Source of the DNA: Leptospiraceae bacterium
GTDB taxonomy: Bacteria > Spirochaetota > Leptospiria > Leptospirales > Leptospiraceae
Assembly: GCA_024233835.1 (NCBI GenBank)
Contig: JACKPC010000005.1
Location: 248,001 to 312,000, forward strand
Length of the DNA stretch: 64,000 bases
Direction of reading: 5' to 3'
Each line of letters starts with the position of its first letter. Positions within the stretch are counted from its first letter, which is position 1. A program made the translations under genes and the position numbers. The notes beneath the pieces were generated by a model, which was not told where the DNA came from, made no database searches, and saw nothing but the letters and a program-made list of their open reading frames with translations. This document shows positions 15,368-24,627 of this stretch, piece by piece.

Positions 15368-16864
15368 ATGAAGATACAAAAACTTGTCTTTTTTGCTCTA
15401 CTTACTCTTCCGATTTCTTTCCTTTTTTCGGAAGAACCACCTACGAAACAATACAGGGAGAGCGAGCTTAGAAAAAGTATTGTTCAAGTTCGAATCACTG
15501 CTCAAGCCCCCAATTACTATATGCCATGGAGACCGAAAAAGCCTCATACTCAAATGGCTGTTGGAATTGTAGTAGAAGGACAACGTATCCTTGCTCTAAC
15601 TTCCTACTTAAAAAATTATACCCTTATCGAAGTAAAAAAGTTTTCTTCCTATACGCCTTCACCAGCTCTTCCTGTAAGAGTTGATTATGAGTCAAATCTA
15701 AGTTTATTAAGTATTAAAGATCCTGATTTTTTTAAAGATCTAAAACCCCTTACATTTAAAGGTTCCATTGAGCTAATGAAAACAGTTTCAATTGTTCAGT
15801 TGGATAATGCAGGAGCCATACAGGAAGCAAATGGAAAGGTGAATGCGATCGATATGGAAAAATATGGTATGGGTCATACGGATTTACCTTATCTGAATAT
15901 AGTTTCAGAAGAGAAACATAGGGGAAATGGTGAACTAATCATAAATGGGCAGGGAGCAATAGGCTTACTTCATAATTTTTATGTCAGAAAAAATTCAGGA
16001 AAAGCTATCCCCGGTTTTATTATTCAACGCTTCCTGGAGCAGATCGATAAAGTCAATGGCTCCCCTTTTTCACATCTAGGATTTAGCTATAGGCCGCTAA
16101 CAGACAATGCTACCAAAGAGTATTTTGGTTTATCTAATTCTCAAAATGGAGTTCTTATAACGGAGATTATTCCTTATTCTTCGGCTGAAGAAATATTAGA
16201 GGTTGACGATATAGTTACGGAATTTGGAAATAAAGCTATTGATTCTCGTGGATATTTTCAACATCCGAATTTTGATAAGCAATCCCTTGCTTACCTTTCC
16301 AATTGTGGTGATGAATTTGGTTTTAGCTTACATTCAGAGCTCCCGCTCAAGGTAATTCGAAATAAAAAAGAATATGAATTCAAACTCAAATTAGAACCTT
16401 TTCCATATAAAGCTATAAAAATTCCTTATAAGAATTACCAGGGAAAAAATCCGGATTATCTAATACGAGGCGGTTTTGTATTTTTAGATCTGAGTGAGTT
16501 TTTATTGAAAGAATGGGGACTCAGGTGGAGATCTAAAATAAATAAAAAACTCCTCTATCTTCATGATTATCATAAGTATCACAAGCCGGGAGAAGAAGGA
16601 AAATTCGTAATTCTGTCACAGGTTTTTCCGGATATATCCAACAATGGGTATCACCATATTTCCATGAAAATAGTAGAAAAAGTAAATGGAAGACCGGTCC
16701 ATTCCGTCAGGGATATTGACAGACTTTTCGATGATTCTTCTGAAAATTTTATCAGCATAGAAGTCGATAATGAAATGGATATAATTTTAGATAAAAGAAA
16801 TCTGCCTGTAATTGATAAGAGAATTCAAAAACAATTCGGAATAAAAAAACTTAAAAACTTTTAA
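15368..16864 (+). CDS. Catalytically dead HtrA-like paralogue (pseudoprotease)
   Basis: A 498-residue exported protein (signal peptide about 1-22) whose layout matches the preceding protease. Aligning by eye, the His of ILTNAHVISN becomes Ser79 in ILALTSYLKN, the Asp of DCDLALL becomes Asn110 in ESNLSLL, and the Ser of PGNSGGP becomes Gly188 in RGNGELI. All three triad positions are lost while the fold-defining stretches and the PDZ-like region (GVLITEIIPYSSAEEILEVDDIVTEFG) are kept. The start is 1 base after the upstream stop (TAATATG), so production is coupled. A regulatory or scaffolding partner of the active protease is the likeliest role. Confidence 0.85.
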   Translation: MKIQKLVFFALLTLPISFLFSEEPPTKQYRESELRKSIVQVRITAQAPNYYMPWRPKKPHTQMAVGIVVEGQRILALTSYLKNYTLIEVKKFSSYTPSPALPVRVDYESNLSLLSIKDPDFFKDLKPLTFKGSIELMKTVSIVQLDNAGAIQEANGKVNAIDMEKYGMGHTDLPYLNIVSEEKHRGNGELIINGQGAIGLLHNFYVRKNSGKAIPGFIIQRFLEQIDKVNGSPFSHLGFSYRPLTDNATKEYFGLSNSQNGVLITEIIPYSSAEEILEVDDIVTEFGNKAIDSRGYFQHPNFDKQSLAYLSNCGDEFGFSLHSELPLKVIRNKKEYEFKLKLEPFPYKAIKIPYKNYQGKNPDYLIRGGFVFLDLSEFLLKEWGLRWRSKINKKLLYLHDYHKYHKPGEEGKFVILSQVFPDISNNGYHHISMKIVEKVNGRPVHSVRDIDRLFDDSSENFISIEVDNEMDIILDKRNLPVIDKRIQKQFGIKKLKNF

Positions 16865-16908
16865 TTTTTCCTAATTACATTTTATTTTATTTCTACCAAT
16901 AAAATCTC

Positions 16909-16950
16909 TTTGATTTACCTTTGCATTTATGAAAGTAAAGGTAAATCAAA
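16909..16950 (+). promoter_or_regulatory. 14-bp perfect inverted repeat with the porin start codon in its loop
   Basis: TTTGATTTACCTTT (16909-16922) and its exact complement AAAGGTAAATCAAA (16937-16950) enclose a 14-base loop that contains the ATG at 16929. No Shine-Dalgarno sequence is visible upstream. The right arm encodes codons 3-8 of the signal peptide region. Either an mRNA hairpin that exposes or hides the start codon, or a DNA operator straddling the start. The arm length makes chance unlikely in this composition. Confidence 0.6.
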
Positions 16951-18413
16951 TTCTTACAATTATCATCATATATACTCTCAGCATCTTTTCAGTCTCGGTA
17001 TTGGCACAGGACTTATCTTCAGAGCCTAAGATTGACACCGTAAAGGAAATGATTCAAAAAGAGTATGAGAAGAAATGGTACAATCAGGTGAATTTTTCAG
17101 GCTTTGTGGATGTTTATTACAATTACACTATGAACAATTCCCAGGGAGCCCAGGTAAATCATGCCGGAACCATGCATAAGTATAATAAACAATTTGCTGT
17201 TAGTTCGGTTGAATTAGATATAGAAAAAGTACCTGAGAAAAAAAGTCCCTGGGGTTTCCGAATTGATTTTCAAAACGGTCAGAATAATGCATTTCAGGAA
17301 AACTCTTCCTATGTTTCCAATTCTATTTTCAACATGAACATGCTTCAGCAGGCCTATGTAAGTTTGTATTTTCCCATTTATAAAGGAATACAATTTGACA
17401 TGGGAAAAATGACAAGTCATGCTGAAGTGGATGCCATTGAATCTAAGGATAATTATACTTATACAATGGGGTATTTGAGTTATAATATTCCTTTTATTGC
17501 AACAGGAGCAAGGGCCAAAGCGACTTTGAGTGATAGCTGGGCTTTTACTCTGTATTTCTATGATAACGTAACAGGAACGGGTTATATTAATTATAACAAA
17601 AGAAATACAAATGCTCAGGAATTTTTAGCCGATACAAACCAGCATTATTACAATGTGGGTTCTACCAAAGCACAAACCGTCGGGACGAAATTAGAAGGCG
17701 ATGTAGTCAAAGAAAAGGTAAGTATGAGTTGGAATACTATCTATGGTAATGAATATGCCAATGGTAGAGTTGATAATCAAACATATTATTATAATCAGAT
17801 AGCAAACGCCCCTACTCCTTCCAGTCCGGGCTATAAAATAAAATATGACTATTACTTTATTAATAATATCTATTTCACCTTTCATTTACTTGAAAGATTA
17901 AGTTTTATTATTGATTGGAGCTTCTATCAAAAATCGGGTGGAATGGCAGCCAATTCGGGTGCCTATATAAAGGAAGGGATTCCGCAGGGAACCATTCCCG
18001 GTCTGAATGTTTCACTCGGTAGAGATGGCAATAAAGTGAAGCGAATCAATAATACATATGCATTTTTCCTGCAATATTTCTTTACCAAAGAAATGGGTCT
18101 GGGTCTGAGATACGAATATATAGATGATAGTAGATATGGAGGCCCCTATGCCAGTAACCCTCCTCGTGCAGGGATAACTCCTCAATACAGGTATGATTTA
18201 TTAACCCTGGATCAATATGGTTTACGTGCTTCCGGAAATTTAGGCCAGGTACGTACATTTACCATTACTCCTACTTACATTTACTCTGAACATATTATTG
18301 TAAAACTTGACTTCAGAAGAGACTGGGGTATGGGCGATCAGTTTATTGATGAAAGAGGAAGACCCTGTAGCTACCAGAATGGAGTCATCCTCGGACTTGT
18401 TGCCAAATTTTAG
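16929..18413 (+). CDS. Outer-membrane beta-barrel porin-like protein
   Basis: A 494-residue protein with a signal peptide (cleavage probably after VSVLA, residue 26), a short helical segment (about 34-50) and then alternating amphipathic strands rich in Tyr, Asn and Gly. Phrases such as WGFRIDFQNGQ, GIQFDMGKMTSHAEVDAIESKDN and LGLRYEYIDDSRYGG resemble the putative beta-barrel porin-2 (BBP2) family. It ends with an aromatic residue (VAKF), as expected for Bam recognition. The solute is unknown. The start codon lies in the loop of a long inverted repeat and translation may be controlled there. Confidence 0.78.
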   Translation: MKVKVNQILTIIIIYTLSIFSVSVLAQDLSSEPKIDTVKEMIQKEYEKKWYNQVNFSGFVDVYYNYTMNNSQGAQVNHAGTMHKYNKQFAVSSVELDIEKVPEKKSPWGFRIDFQNGQNNAFQENSSYVSNSIFNMNMLQQAYVSLYFPIYKGIQFDMGKMTSHAEVDAIESKDNYTYTMGYLSYNIPFIATGARAKATLSDSWAFTLYFYDNVTGTGYINYNKRNTNAQEFLADTNQHYYNVGSTKAQTVGTKLEGDVVKEKVSMSWNTIYGNEYANGRVDNQTYYYNQIANAPTPSSPGYKIKYDYYFINNIYFTFHLLERLSFIIDWSFYQKSGGMAANSGAYIKEGIPQGTIPGLNVSLGRDGNKVKRINNTYAFFLQYFFTKEMGLGLRYEYIDDSRYGGPYASNPPRAGITPQYRYDLLTLDQYGLRASGNLGQVRTFTITPTYIYSEHIIVKLDFRRDWGMGDQFIDERGRPCSYQNGVILGLVAKF

Positions 18414-18442
18414 TTTGTCAGCAAAAACTATCTAAGCAAATT

Positions 18443-18463
18443 ATCCCCCTACATAAGGGGGAT
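18443..18463. terminator. Stem-loop between convergent genes
   Basis: ATCCCCCT (18443-18450) pairs with AGGGGGAT (18456-18463), with a 5-base loop. It sits in the 61-base gap between the porin stop and the stop of the minus-strand gene, so it can serve both. The T-runs on either side are poor. Confidence 0.6.
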
Positions 18464-18474
18464 TCTATCAGGAT

Positions 18475-20394
18475 TTACTTATTCAAGAAATTTAGGAGTT
18501 TCTTAAGTCTTTCGATAAGACTTTTATCCGGATTGAATTTATAAGAGTTCGTTTGACCTTCTAAAATATTACTCATCTGTTTCTTGAGCTTTTCTTTCTT
18601 TTCTTTCCAGTCCTTGTCTTTTGGATAGAGAAGTATTCCGGATTCGGGCACTTCTTTTGATTCAGGAAAAACAATTTGAAATTTACTTTCGTTTAAAATA
18701 TTTAGAAAAGACTGCATTTCATAATCAGGATAAAAACTTTTAACATCATCAACTATGGGAACCGAATTTCTCACAAAGTAAAAAATATCCAGAGTTTCAT
18801 TAATCGAGATTACTAAGGAATCTTCTTTGAGTTTATTAAGAATCTCTTTTTTCTCATCTTCCTGTTTTACGTAGAAACTTTCTTTTTTTGTTTTATTTTC
18901 TTTTGCCAGTTTCTTCTGTTCTTGCATTAAATTTTCATTGGCTGTTCCAAAAAAAGTATTCTCTAAAAAGGGTATCAGAAGAAAAAATCTCTTGTACCAG
19001 GGAAGATAATTCATATAAACTTTACGCAACAATTTATGAAAGGAGTGTACAAAGTCCTTATCTTTAAACAAAGATTTTAACTGAAGCTGTTTATTCTCTA
19101 CCAGCGTTTTTATTGCTGCGACCTTCCATAATTCAGTTAGAGGAAGATTCGATGCACCTTTTATAATAGTATGAATCAGAGGTTCTTCTTTAGAAGTAAA
19201 AATATGGACCGAGGTATTCTGATTTTCCCAGAGCAGATAAAATAAGTCCTTGTCCACAACCAATTCCTGCCAGAGTCTTGGAGGATAATTTAATGAGTCT
19301 TCATCATTAATGAATTTTATTAATTTTAACCAGCCACCTGCCGGATTGATAAGAGGTGATTTAAATTCTTTTTTGCTTTTATTAACTTCTTCATCCCAGA
19401 TTTCTTTATATTTTGTATTTACCAGTTCTTCAAAACTTATGATACTTTCTATAGCCAGAGAACCGGGATAATATCCCAAATTATTGCCGGTAGATTTTAT
19501 AAGCCGTATCTCTTCTGCCCTTTTGATATTGAATTTTGAAGTTTGAACCGGATACTTATCCAGAAGAAAATAGGTTTTTTCTTCAAATGCAATTTTATCC
19601 AGTTTGAATTTTAAAATGGGATCCGATTTGAGAGAGGGTGAGATTACCTCATCCATGAACCTACAGGCTATTTCGTAATGAGGAATTATCTCATTTTCCT
19701 TTAGAACCAGAAGCCCGTGCCCTTTGATAGGAATTGCCATTTTTTCTTTTACCAATCGTTCAGAAAGTTCGCGGGAAATGTGAGTTATCATGTCCTCAGA
19801 CAAAATTACTTTGTGTTTCAAACTTCTTAAGGATCTATTCGGATTAAAAACATTTTTTAAATTTACGGAAGGAAGACCTTTTTTTGCTTTATATTGGGTT
19901 TCGAGATCTTTGTAGAAATCTTTTGGATCTAATTCGGAGCGAGAATCATACCATAAACGCAAAGAATTAAAAGAATACCGAATGAGCTGCTCATATAAAT
20001 CATCAATACCTGTGCGAGTAATTTCAGCAGGATGGGTCACAAAAAATGATGCAACCCCGAGAGCTTTTGTGTCGAGGTTAAATTCAAAACATACAATGTG
20101 GGTAATAAGCTGGTTCATTACGAGTCGGTTTAAACTCGAAATAGCGTTTTCCTGACTAATTTTCATGGGCTCAAGATAAAAAGTATTTGGCTGGAAAAGT
20201 AAGCCTTTTTGAGCATTTTGCATGGTAGAAGTGGATTTAATCTTCTTCAATATAGCATGCTGGTAATTATTATTAGGGTTCACCCCTAAAGACATGGCTT
20301 CCCTTTCATTAATGACATTAATAAAAGGATATTTGGACTCGGATTCTACCCCTTGCTTCACCTTTTTATTGTTATCCTGAGTCTGATTTTGCAT
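18475..20394 (-). CDS. Hypothetical cytoplasmic protein, 639 residues
   Basis: Not recognised. No signal peptide or membrane helix. The first 25 residues are hydrophilic and Gln/Lys-rich, probably disordered. Lys- and Glu-rich segments near residues 490-530 (EQKKLAKENKTKKES, KQEDEKKEILNKLKED) look like a coiled coil. The C-terminal 50 residues are again basic. No nucleotide-binding, protease or DNA-binding motif was seen. A promoter-like pair lies 75-100 bases upstream, so it is probably transcribed alone. Long single-copy ORF with the same base usage as its neighbours, so real but of unknown role. Confidence 0.7.
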   Translation of the reverse strand: MQNQTQDNNKKVKQGVESESKYPFINVINEREAMSLGVNPNNNYQHAILKKIKSTSTMQNAQKGLLFQPNTFYLEPMKISQENAISSLNRLVMNQLITHIVCFEFNLDTKALGVASFFVTHPAEITRTGIDDLYEQLIRYSFNSLRLWYDSRSELDPKDFYKDLETQYKAKKGLPSVNLKNVFNPNRSLRSLKHKVILSEDMITHISRELSERLVKEKMAIPIKGHGLLVLKENEIIPHYEIACRFMDEVISPSLKSDPILKFKLDKIAFEEKTYFLLDKYPVQTSKFNIKRAEEIRLIKSTGNNLGYYPGSLAIESIISFEELVNTKYKEIWDEEVNKSKKEFKSPLINPAGGWLKLIKFINDEDSLNYPPRLWQELVVDKDLFYLLWENQNTSVHIFTSKEEPLIHTIIKGASNLPLTELWKVAAIKTLVENKQLQLKSLFKDKDFVHSFHKLLRKVYMNYLPWYKRFFLLIPFLENTFFGTANENLMQEQKKLAKENKTKKESFYVKQEDEKKEILNKLKEDSLVISINETLDIFYFVRNSVPIVDDVKSFYPDYEMQSFLNILNESKFQIVFPESKEVPESGILLYPKDKDWKEKKEKLKKQMSNILEGQTNSYKFNPDKSLIERLKKLLNFLNK

Positions 20395-20464
20395 CGCAGT
20401 TTTCTTTTCTTTTAATGAGGTCTATTATAATAGAAAATACTTTTTAACCAGTATCATAGACCGA

Positions 20465-20494
20465 TTTATATACAAGTAATTTTTGTTATTTCAA
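20465..20494 (-). promoter_or_regulatory. Putative sigma-70 promoter for the 639-residue gene
   Basis: On the minus strand TTGAAA (complement of 20489-20494), an 18-base spacer and TATAAA (complement of 20465-20470) precede the ATG at 20394 by about 70 bases. The matches to TTGACA and TATAAT are 5 of 6 each. Found by eye, so chance is possible in AT-rich DNA. Confidence 0.35.
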
Positions 20495-20523
20495 AAAATC
20501 TTGAATTTTGGGAATAAAAATTC

Positions 20524-22071
20524 CTAATTACCGGTTTTTGTATCTGACAAACCGGTATTTGGAAGCCGAACCTTAAATCGATGAACTTTCTGTTTACTAA
20601 TCTGGTTTTTTTTAGCATAAATACTGGCCTGAGCATTGGTTCGAATTTCCTGCAAGAGCTTCATTTTGCGTAATCCACTGACTTCCTTGTCATAAGTATC
20701 TCGATCTGCGGTATTCATTGCCAGGTAAATATCATGAGGAGCAATGGCCTTTCCCTCCATCCCCAATAAAATTACCTGTTTCTGGTTATGGCTTAAAGGG
20801 TAAGCACTGAAAAGATTAATAAACTGTTCCTGTTTGGGAGTATATACAGATTTATTAAATAGAGTTACCGTAAACCAATTTGTATTCGAATACAGGATGG
20901 GCCGTTTCAGTTCACTCTGTTCCATCAAGCGAAAAATACGCTTCATCCCCTCTCCTATTTCTCGCATAAATTTACTGATTTTTAAAACATTTGTAATCCT
21001 GGCATTACGGGATTCGTGTCGATTATCAAGTATATACAGATCTTCTACTGTCAGGGTTGAAAGTAAAGCACCCGGGTTACGTATATCCATCCTATCATCA
21101 TAAATATAAACCTCAATTCCATTAGAATTATTATAATCTCTATGTACAATTGCATTCAGAATCGCTTCTTTACAGGCATCTTCCGGGTAGATGTATTTCT
21201 GTTCAAAACGGGCATCTGCGCCAAATTCGGTTTTATAAGCGAGGTAAGGTCGTAAACGCTCCCAGGATTTTATAATGAGTTCAAAAATGTTTCCATGAAC
21301 AGTTTCATCAGAGACTACATTATATTTTTCTCCTGATTCAAGGCTGCTTCCTTTTACTTTCAGGAACCGGACCTGAGAACGCGGATGCCAGCGATTAATA
21401 TCTTTCGCAAAAAGCAAGAGTGCAGCTTCCCTGAGTCTGAGTCCATTAATTGCATATTCTGCCAATCCAATCTGCTGAAGATATTTTTCAACAGTCAAAC
21501 CTTTCAAAAAACCGTCCGCAAGATTTTGAATAAGTGGTAGATCGAGATCCGAGATGCTGGCTCCGTCAACAAACTTCCTGTCGTATTCTCTGGACTTCAC
21601 CTCCTGCCTTTCAAATTGAAGCCGTCTTACATTGGCCGGAACAGTTCGCTTATCTTTTCGAACTACAACTCTACCGTCAGGAAGTTGATAAATTTCCGAG
21701 CTTCCTTTTTCTACCTGAAAAAAAAGAACAAATTTATTATCCAGTTTTACTTTGAGAGCATAAACCATAGGAAGTTTTTGCCCTGACATAACATGAGTTC
21801 GAATAGAGTTAAGCATCATCAGGATTTCTTTTTCTGAATGAGGAACCCCTGTTATCGTGGTGTCATCTTCTACACCGATAAGGAGCTCCCCTCCATCTGT
21901 ATTGGCAAAAGCCACCAGAGCTTCAGAAATTTTTTCACAGATTCGCTTTACAGAACCCGGCTTTTTATTGTCGGGTTTTCCTTCGAGGGCAGACTTAAAT
22001 TCACGGAAATCACTTTCTCCAACCAGAATAGCATTTCGCACCCTTTCCTGGAGTTGAAGAATTTCATCCAT
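20524..22071 (-). CDS. AlbA_2 (Schlafen-like) domain putative regulator
   Basis: A 515-residue protein. The N-terminal 150 residues match the AlbA_2 domain (formerly called divergent AAA-4): ESDFREFKSAL, ALVAFANTDGGELLIGVEDD and GVPHSEKEI. The middle (about 290-370) holds a HATPase_c_4-like segment: KEAILNAIVHRDYNNSNGIEVYIYDDRMDIRNPGAL. A winged-helix-like C-terminus ends with a basic tail. Such proteins are often annotated as transcriptional regulators or as parts of defence islands; no defence partners are nearby. AGGAAAAG precedes the ATG, and a strong hairpin separates it from aconitase upstream. Confidence 0.78.
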   Translation of the reverse strand: MDEILQLQERVRNAILVGESDFREFKSALEGKPDNKKPGSVKRICEKISEALVAFANTDGGELLIGVEDDTTITGVPHSEKEILMMLNSIRTHVMSGQKLPMVYALKVKLDNKFVLFFQVEKGSSEIYQLPDGRVVVRKDKRTVPANVRRLQFERQEVKSREYDRKFVDGASISDLDLPLIQNLADGFLKGLTVEKYLQQIGLAEYAINGLRLREAALLLFAKDINRWHPRSQVRFLKVKGSSLESGEKYNVVSDETVHGNIFELIIKSWERLRPYLAYKTEFGADARFEQKYIYPEDACKEAILNAIVHRDYNNSNGIEVYIYDDRMDIRNPGALLSTLTVEDLYILDNRHESRNARITNVLKISKFMREIGEGMKRIFRLMEQSELKRPILYSNTNWFTVTLFNKSVYTPKQEQFINLFSAYPLSHNQKQVILLGMEGKAIAPHDIYLAMNTADRDTYDKEVSGLRKMKLLQEIRTNAQASIYAKKNQISKQKVHRFKVRLPNTGLSDTKTGN

Positions 22072-22085
22072 GTTCTTTTCCTAAA

Positions 22086-22104
22086 TGGGGTAGTTTCTAC
22101 CCCA
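22086..22104 (-). terminator. Stem-loop after acnA
   Basis: TGGGGTAG (22086-22093) and CTACCCCA (22097-22104) form an 8-bp GC-rich stem with a 3-base loop, 10 bases after the aconitase stop and 15 bases before the ATG of the AlbA_2 gene. The T-run is short (ttta), so it may attenuate rather than stop read-through. Confidence 0.6.
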
Positions 22105-22114
22105 AAGAAGCTAC

Positions 22115-24382
22115 TTATTTCTGCTGTTGTTTAATCAGGTTTAGAGCAGAACCGGCTTTAAACCATTCAATCTGGTTCTTATTAAAAGTATGGTTTACTT
22201 TAATTTCTTCCTTACTTCCATCTTTATGGTTTAAAACAAGAGTCAGGGAAACTCCCGGACTGAATAGTTTCAGACCAAGAACATCAATTACATCTTCTTC
22301 TTGAATCTTGTCGTAATCCTCTTTATTTGCAAAAGTCAGAGCCAGAATTCCCTGTTTCTTCAGGTTGGTTTCATGGATTCTCGCAAAAGACCTCACCAGA
22401 ACCACACGAACTCCCAAGTGCCTTGGCTCCATCGCTGCATGTTCACGGGAAGAACCTTCACCATAGTTTTCATCACCCACTACGATGGAACCAAAACCTG
22501 CCTTTTTATACTCTCTGGCTGTTTTAGGAACCGGGCCATATTCAGAACTTAAAAGGTTTTTCACCTTATCAGTTTCTCCACTAAAAGCGTTTACGGCACC
22601 AATAAGCAGGTTATTGGAAATATTATCAAGATGTCCTCTATATTTTAACCAGGGACCGGCCATTGAAATATGATCGGTAGTACACTTTCCTTTCGCTTTT
22701 ATTAGAAGTTTCAAGCCTATCAGATCATTTCCTTCCCAGGGTTTAAACCCTTCTAAGAGCTGTAAGCGCTCTGAATCCGATTTCACGATAACTTCTACAC
22801 CGGAACCATCTTTCCGGGGAGCCACATAACCGGCATCTTCTACCGCAAACCCTTTGGAAGGGAGTTCATCTCCCGTAGGTGGATCTAACTTTACATCTTT
22901 TCCCTCTGTGTTTTTCAGAGTATCTTTCACAGGATTAAAAGAAAGACTTCCGGCAATTGAAAAAGCTGTTACAATTTCAGGAGAGGCTACAAAAGCATAG
23001 GTATTTGCATTTCCATCGTTTCTTTTTGCAAAGTTACGGTTGAAAGAAGTTATAATTGAGTTTTTACGTTTGGGGTCATCCATATGTCGACTCCATTGAC
23101 CGATGCAGGGTCCGCAGGCATTTGCCAGAACCACTGCTCCCATTTCATGGAATGTTTTTAAAAGCCCATCTCTTTCAATTGTATAACGAACCAGTTCGGA
23201 ACCCGGTGTAATCGTAAACTCAGCTTTAGCTTTAAGTTTTTTATCGACAGCTTGTTTCGCAACAGAAGCAGCACGGGTAATATCCTCATAGGAGGAGTTG
23301 GTACAGGAACCGATAAGTCCGACTTCCAGATTGTCCGGATAACCATTTTCTTTAGCCGCTTCAGCAAAACGAGATAAAGGCCAGGCCAGGTCAGGTGTAA
23401 AAGGTCCATTAATGTGGGGTTCTAACTCAGAAAGGTTGATTTCAATGACCTGGTCAAAATACTGTTCGGGGTCATCATAAACTTCTTTGTCTCCCCTTAA
23501 ATGCTCAGCGATTGCATCCGCCAGTCCTGCTACATCAGCTCTGTCTGTAGATTTTAAATAAGCTGACATTTTTTCATCGTAGCCAAAGATAGAAGTAGTA
23601 GCACCGATTTCAGCCCCCATATTACAGATGGTTCCTTTTCCTGTGCAAGAGATGGTGTCAGCGCCTTCTCCGAAATATTCAACAATACAACCGGTTCCAC
23701 CTTTCACAGTTAAAATTCCGGCTACTTTCAAAATTACATCTTTTGCAGAAGCCCAACCATTCATTTTTCCGGTCAGTTTAATACCGATGATTTTAGGAAA
23801 TTTTAGCTCCCAGGGCATTCCTGCCATTACATCAACTGCGTCTGCTCCACCAACACCCACAGCAATCATGCCAAGTCCACCCGCATTTACTGTATGAGAG
23901 TCGGTTCCAATCATCATTCCACCCGGGAAGGCATAGTTTTCTAAGACTACCTGATGAATGATTCCGGCACCTGGTTTCCAGAAACCAATCCCGTATTTAT
24001 TCGAAACGGAAGCGAGAAAATCATAAACTTCTTTATTTGTATTAACGGCAACTTCCAGATCTGATTTTGAGCCGTCTTTTGCCTGGATTAAATGGTCACA
24101 GTGTACAGTACTCGGTACAGCAACTTTTTTTCTTCCGGCCTGCATAAATTGCAGAAGTGCCATCTGCGCTGTGGCATCCTGCATGGCAACTCTATCAGGA
24201 GTAAATTCAACGTAAGAAACTCCTCTTTCAAATGCCTTCTCCGGAACCTGGTTTTCCCATAAGTGAGCATAAAGAATCTTTTCAGTGAGCGTTAGAGGGC
24301 GATTTAAAAGCTTTCTAACGTTTTTTATTCTTTCAGGAAAATTGGCATAAGATGCCTGTATCATTTCAATATCAAAAGCCAT
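22115..24382 (-). CDS. acnA: Aconitate hydratase (mitochondrial-type)
   Basis: TCA-cycle enzyme isomerising citrate to isocitrate via a 4Fe-4S cluster. At 755 residues it has the length of mitochondrial-type aconitase rather than the longer IRP-like AcnA or AcnB. Cluster cysteines are in GSCTNSSYED and ACGPCIGQW. DRVAMQDATAQMALLQFM and VPSTVHCDHLIQA are close to the mitochondrial enzyme. A GGAAGAGAGA ribosome site precedes the ATG. Monocistronic by appearance: divergent gene on one side, hairpin on the other. Confidence 0.95.
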   Translation of the reverse strand: MAFDIEMIQASYANFPERIKNVRKLLNRPLTLTEKILYAHLWENQVPEKAFERGVSYVEFTPDRVAMQDATAQMALLQFMQAGRKKVAVPSTVHCDHLIQAKDGSKSDLEVAVNTNKEVYDFLASVSNKYGIGFWKPGAGIIHQVVLENYAFPGGMMIGTDSHTVNAGGLGMIAVGVGGADAVDVMAGMPWELKFPKIIGIKLTGKMNGWASAKDVILKVAGILTVKGGTGCIVEYFGEGADTISCTGKGTICNMGAEIGATTSIFGYDEKMSAYLKSTDRADVAGLADAIAEHLRGDKEVYDDPEQYFDQVIEINLSELEPHINGPFTPDLAWPLSRFAEAAKENGYPDNLEVGLIGSCTNSSYEDITRAASVAKQAVDKKLKAKAEFTITPGSELVRYTIERDGLLKTFHEMGAVVLANACGPCIGQWSRHMDDPKRKNSIITSFNRNFAKRNDGNANTYAFVASPEIVTAFSIAGSLSFNPVKDTLKNTEGKDVKLDPPTGDELPSKGFAVEDAGYVAPRKDGSGVEVIVKSDSERLQLLEGFKPWEGNDLIGLKLLIKAKGKCTTDHISMAGPWLKYRGHLDNISNNLLIGAVNAFSGETDKVKNLLSSEYGPVPKTAREYKKAGFGSIVVGDENYGEGSSREHAAMEPRHLGVRVVLVRSFARIHETNLKKQGILALTFANKEDYDKIQEEDVIDVLGLKLFSPGVSLTLVLNHKDGSKEEIKVNHTFNKNQIEWFKAGSALNLIKQQQK

Positions 24383-24627
24383 TCTCTCTTCCTATTATCT
24401 TTTATATATTTTTATACCGGTAAGCTTTATTCACAATGTAGATTTTACAATCATTTTCTTTTTCGAGACTCATTAATGCGCGTCTTTTAAAACCAGCTCT
24501 ATCTATTAAATAAAACGCAGGAAATTTTTTATTTGGGGAAATGTTTTTTTCCTGTACTTTCCTCTTTACAGATAAGCGGCGTTCTAAAAATAGTACATAT
24601 ATAAATCATAAAAATGGGTGGAAAAAT

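Noticed and set aside
21838..22134. Plus-strand 98-codon ORF at the acnA/AlbA_2 junction
   Set aside because: Antisense to the AlbA_2 domain and runs through the acnA hairpin.
23628..23897. Plus-strand ORF of 89 codons inside acnA
   Set aside because: It is antisense to a highly conserved enzyme, its composition follows from acnA codons, and it has no ribosome site.
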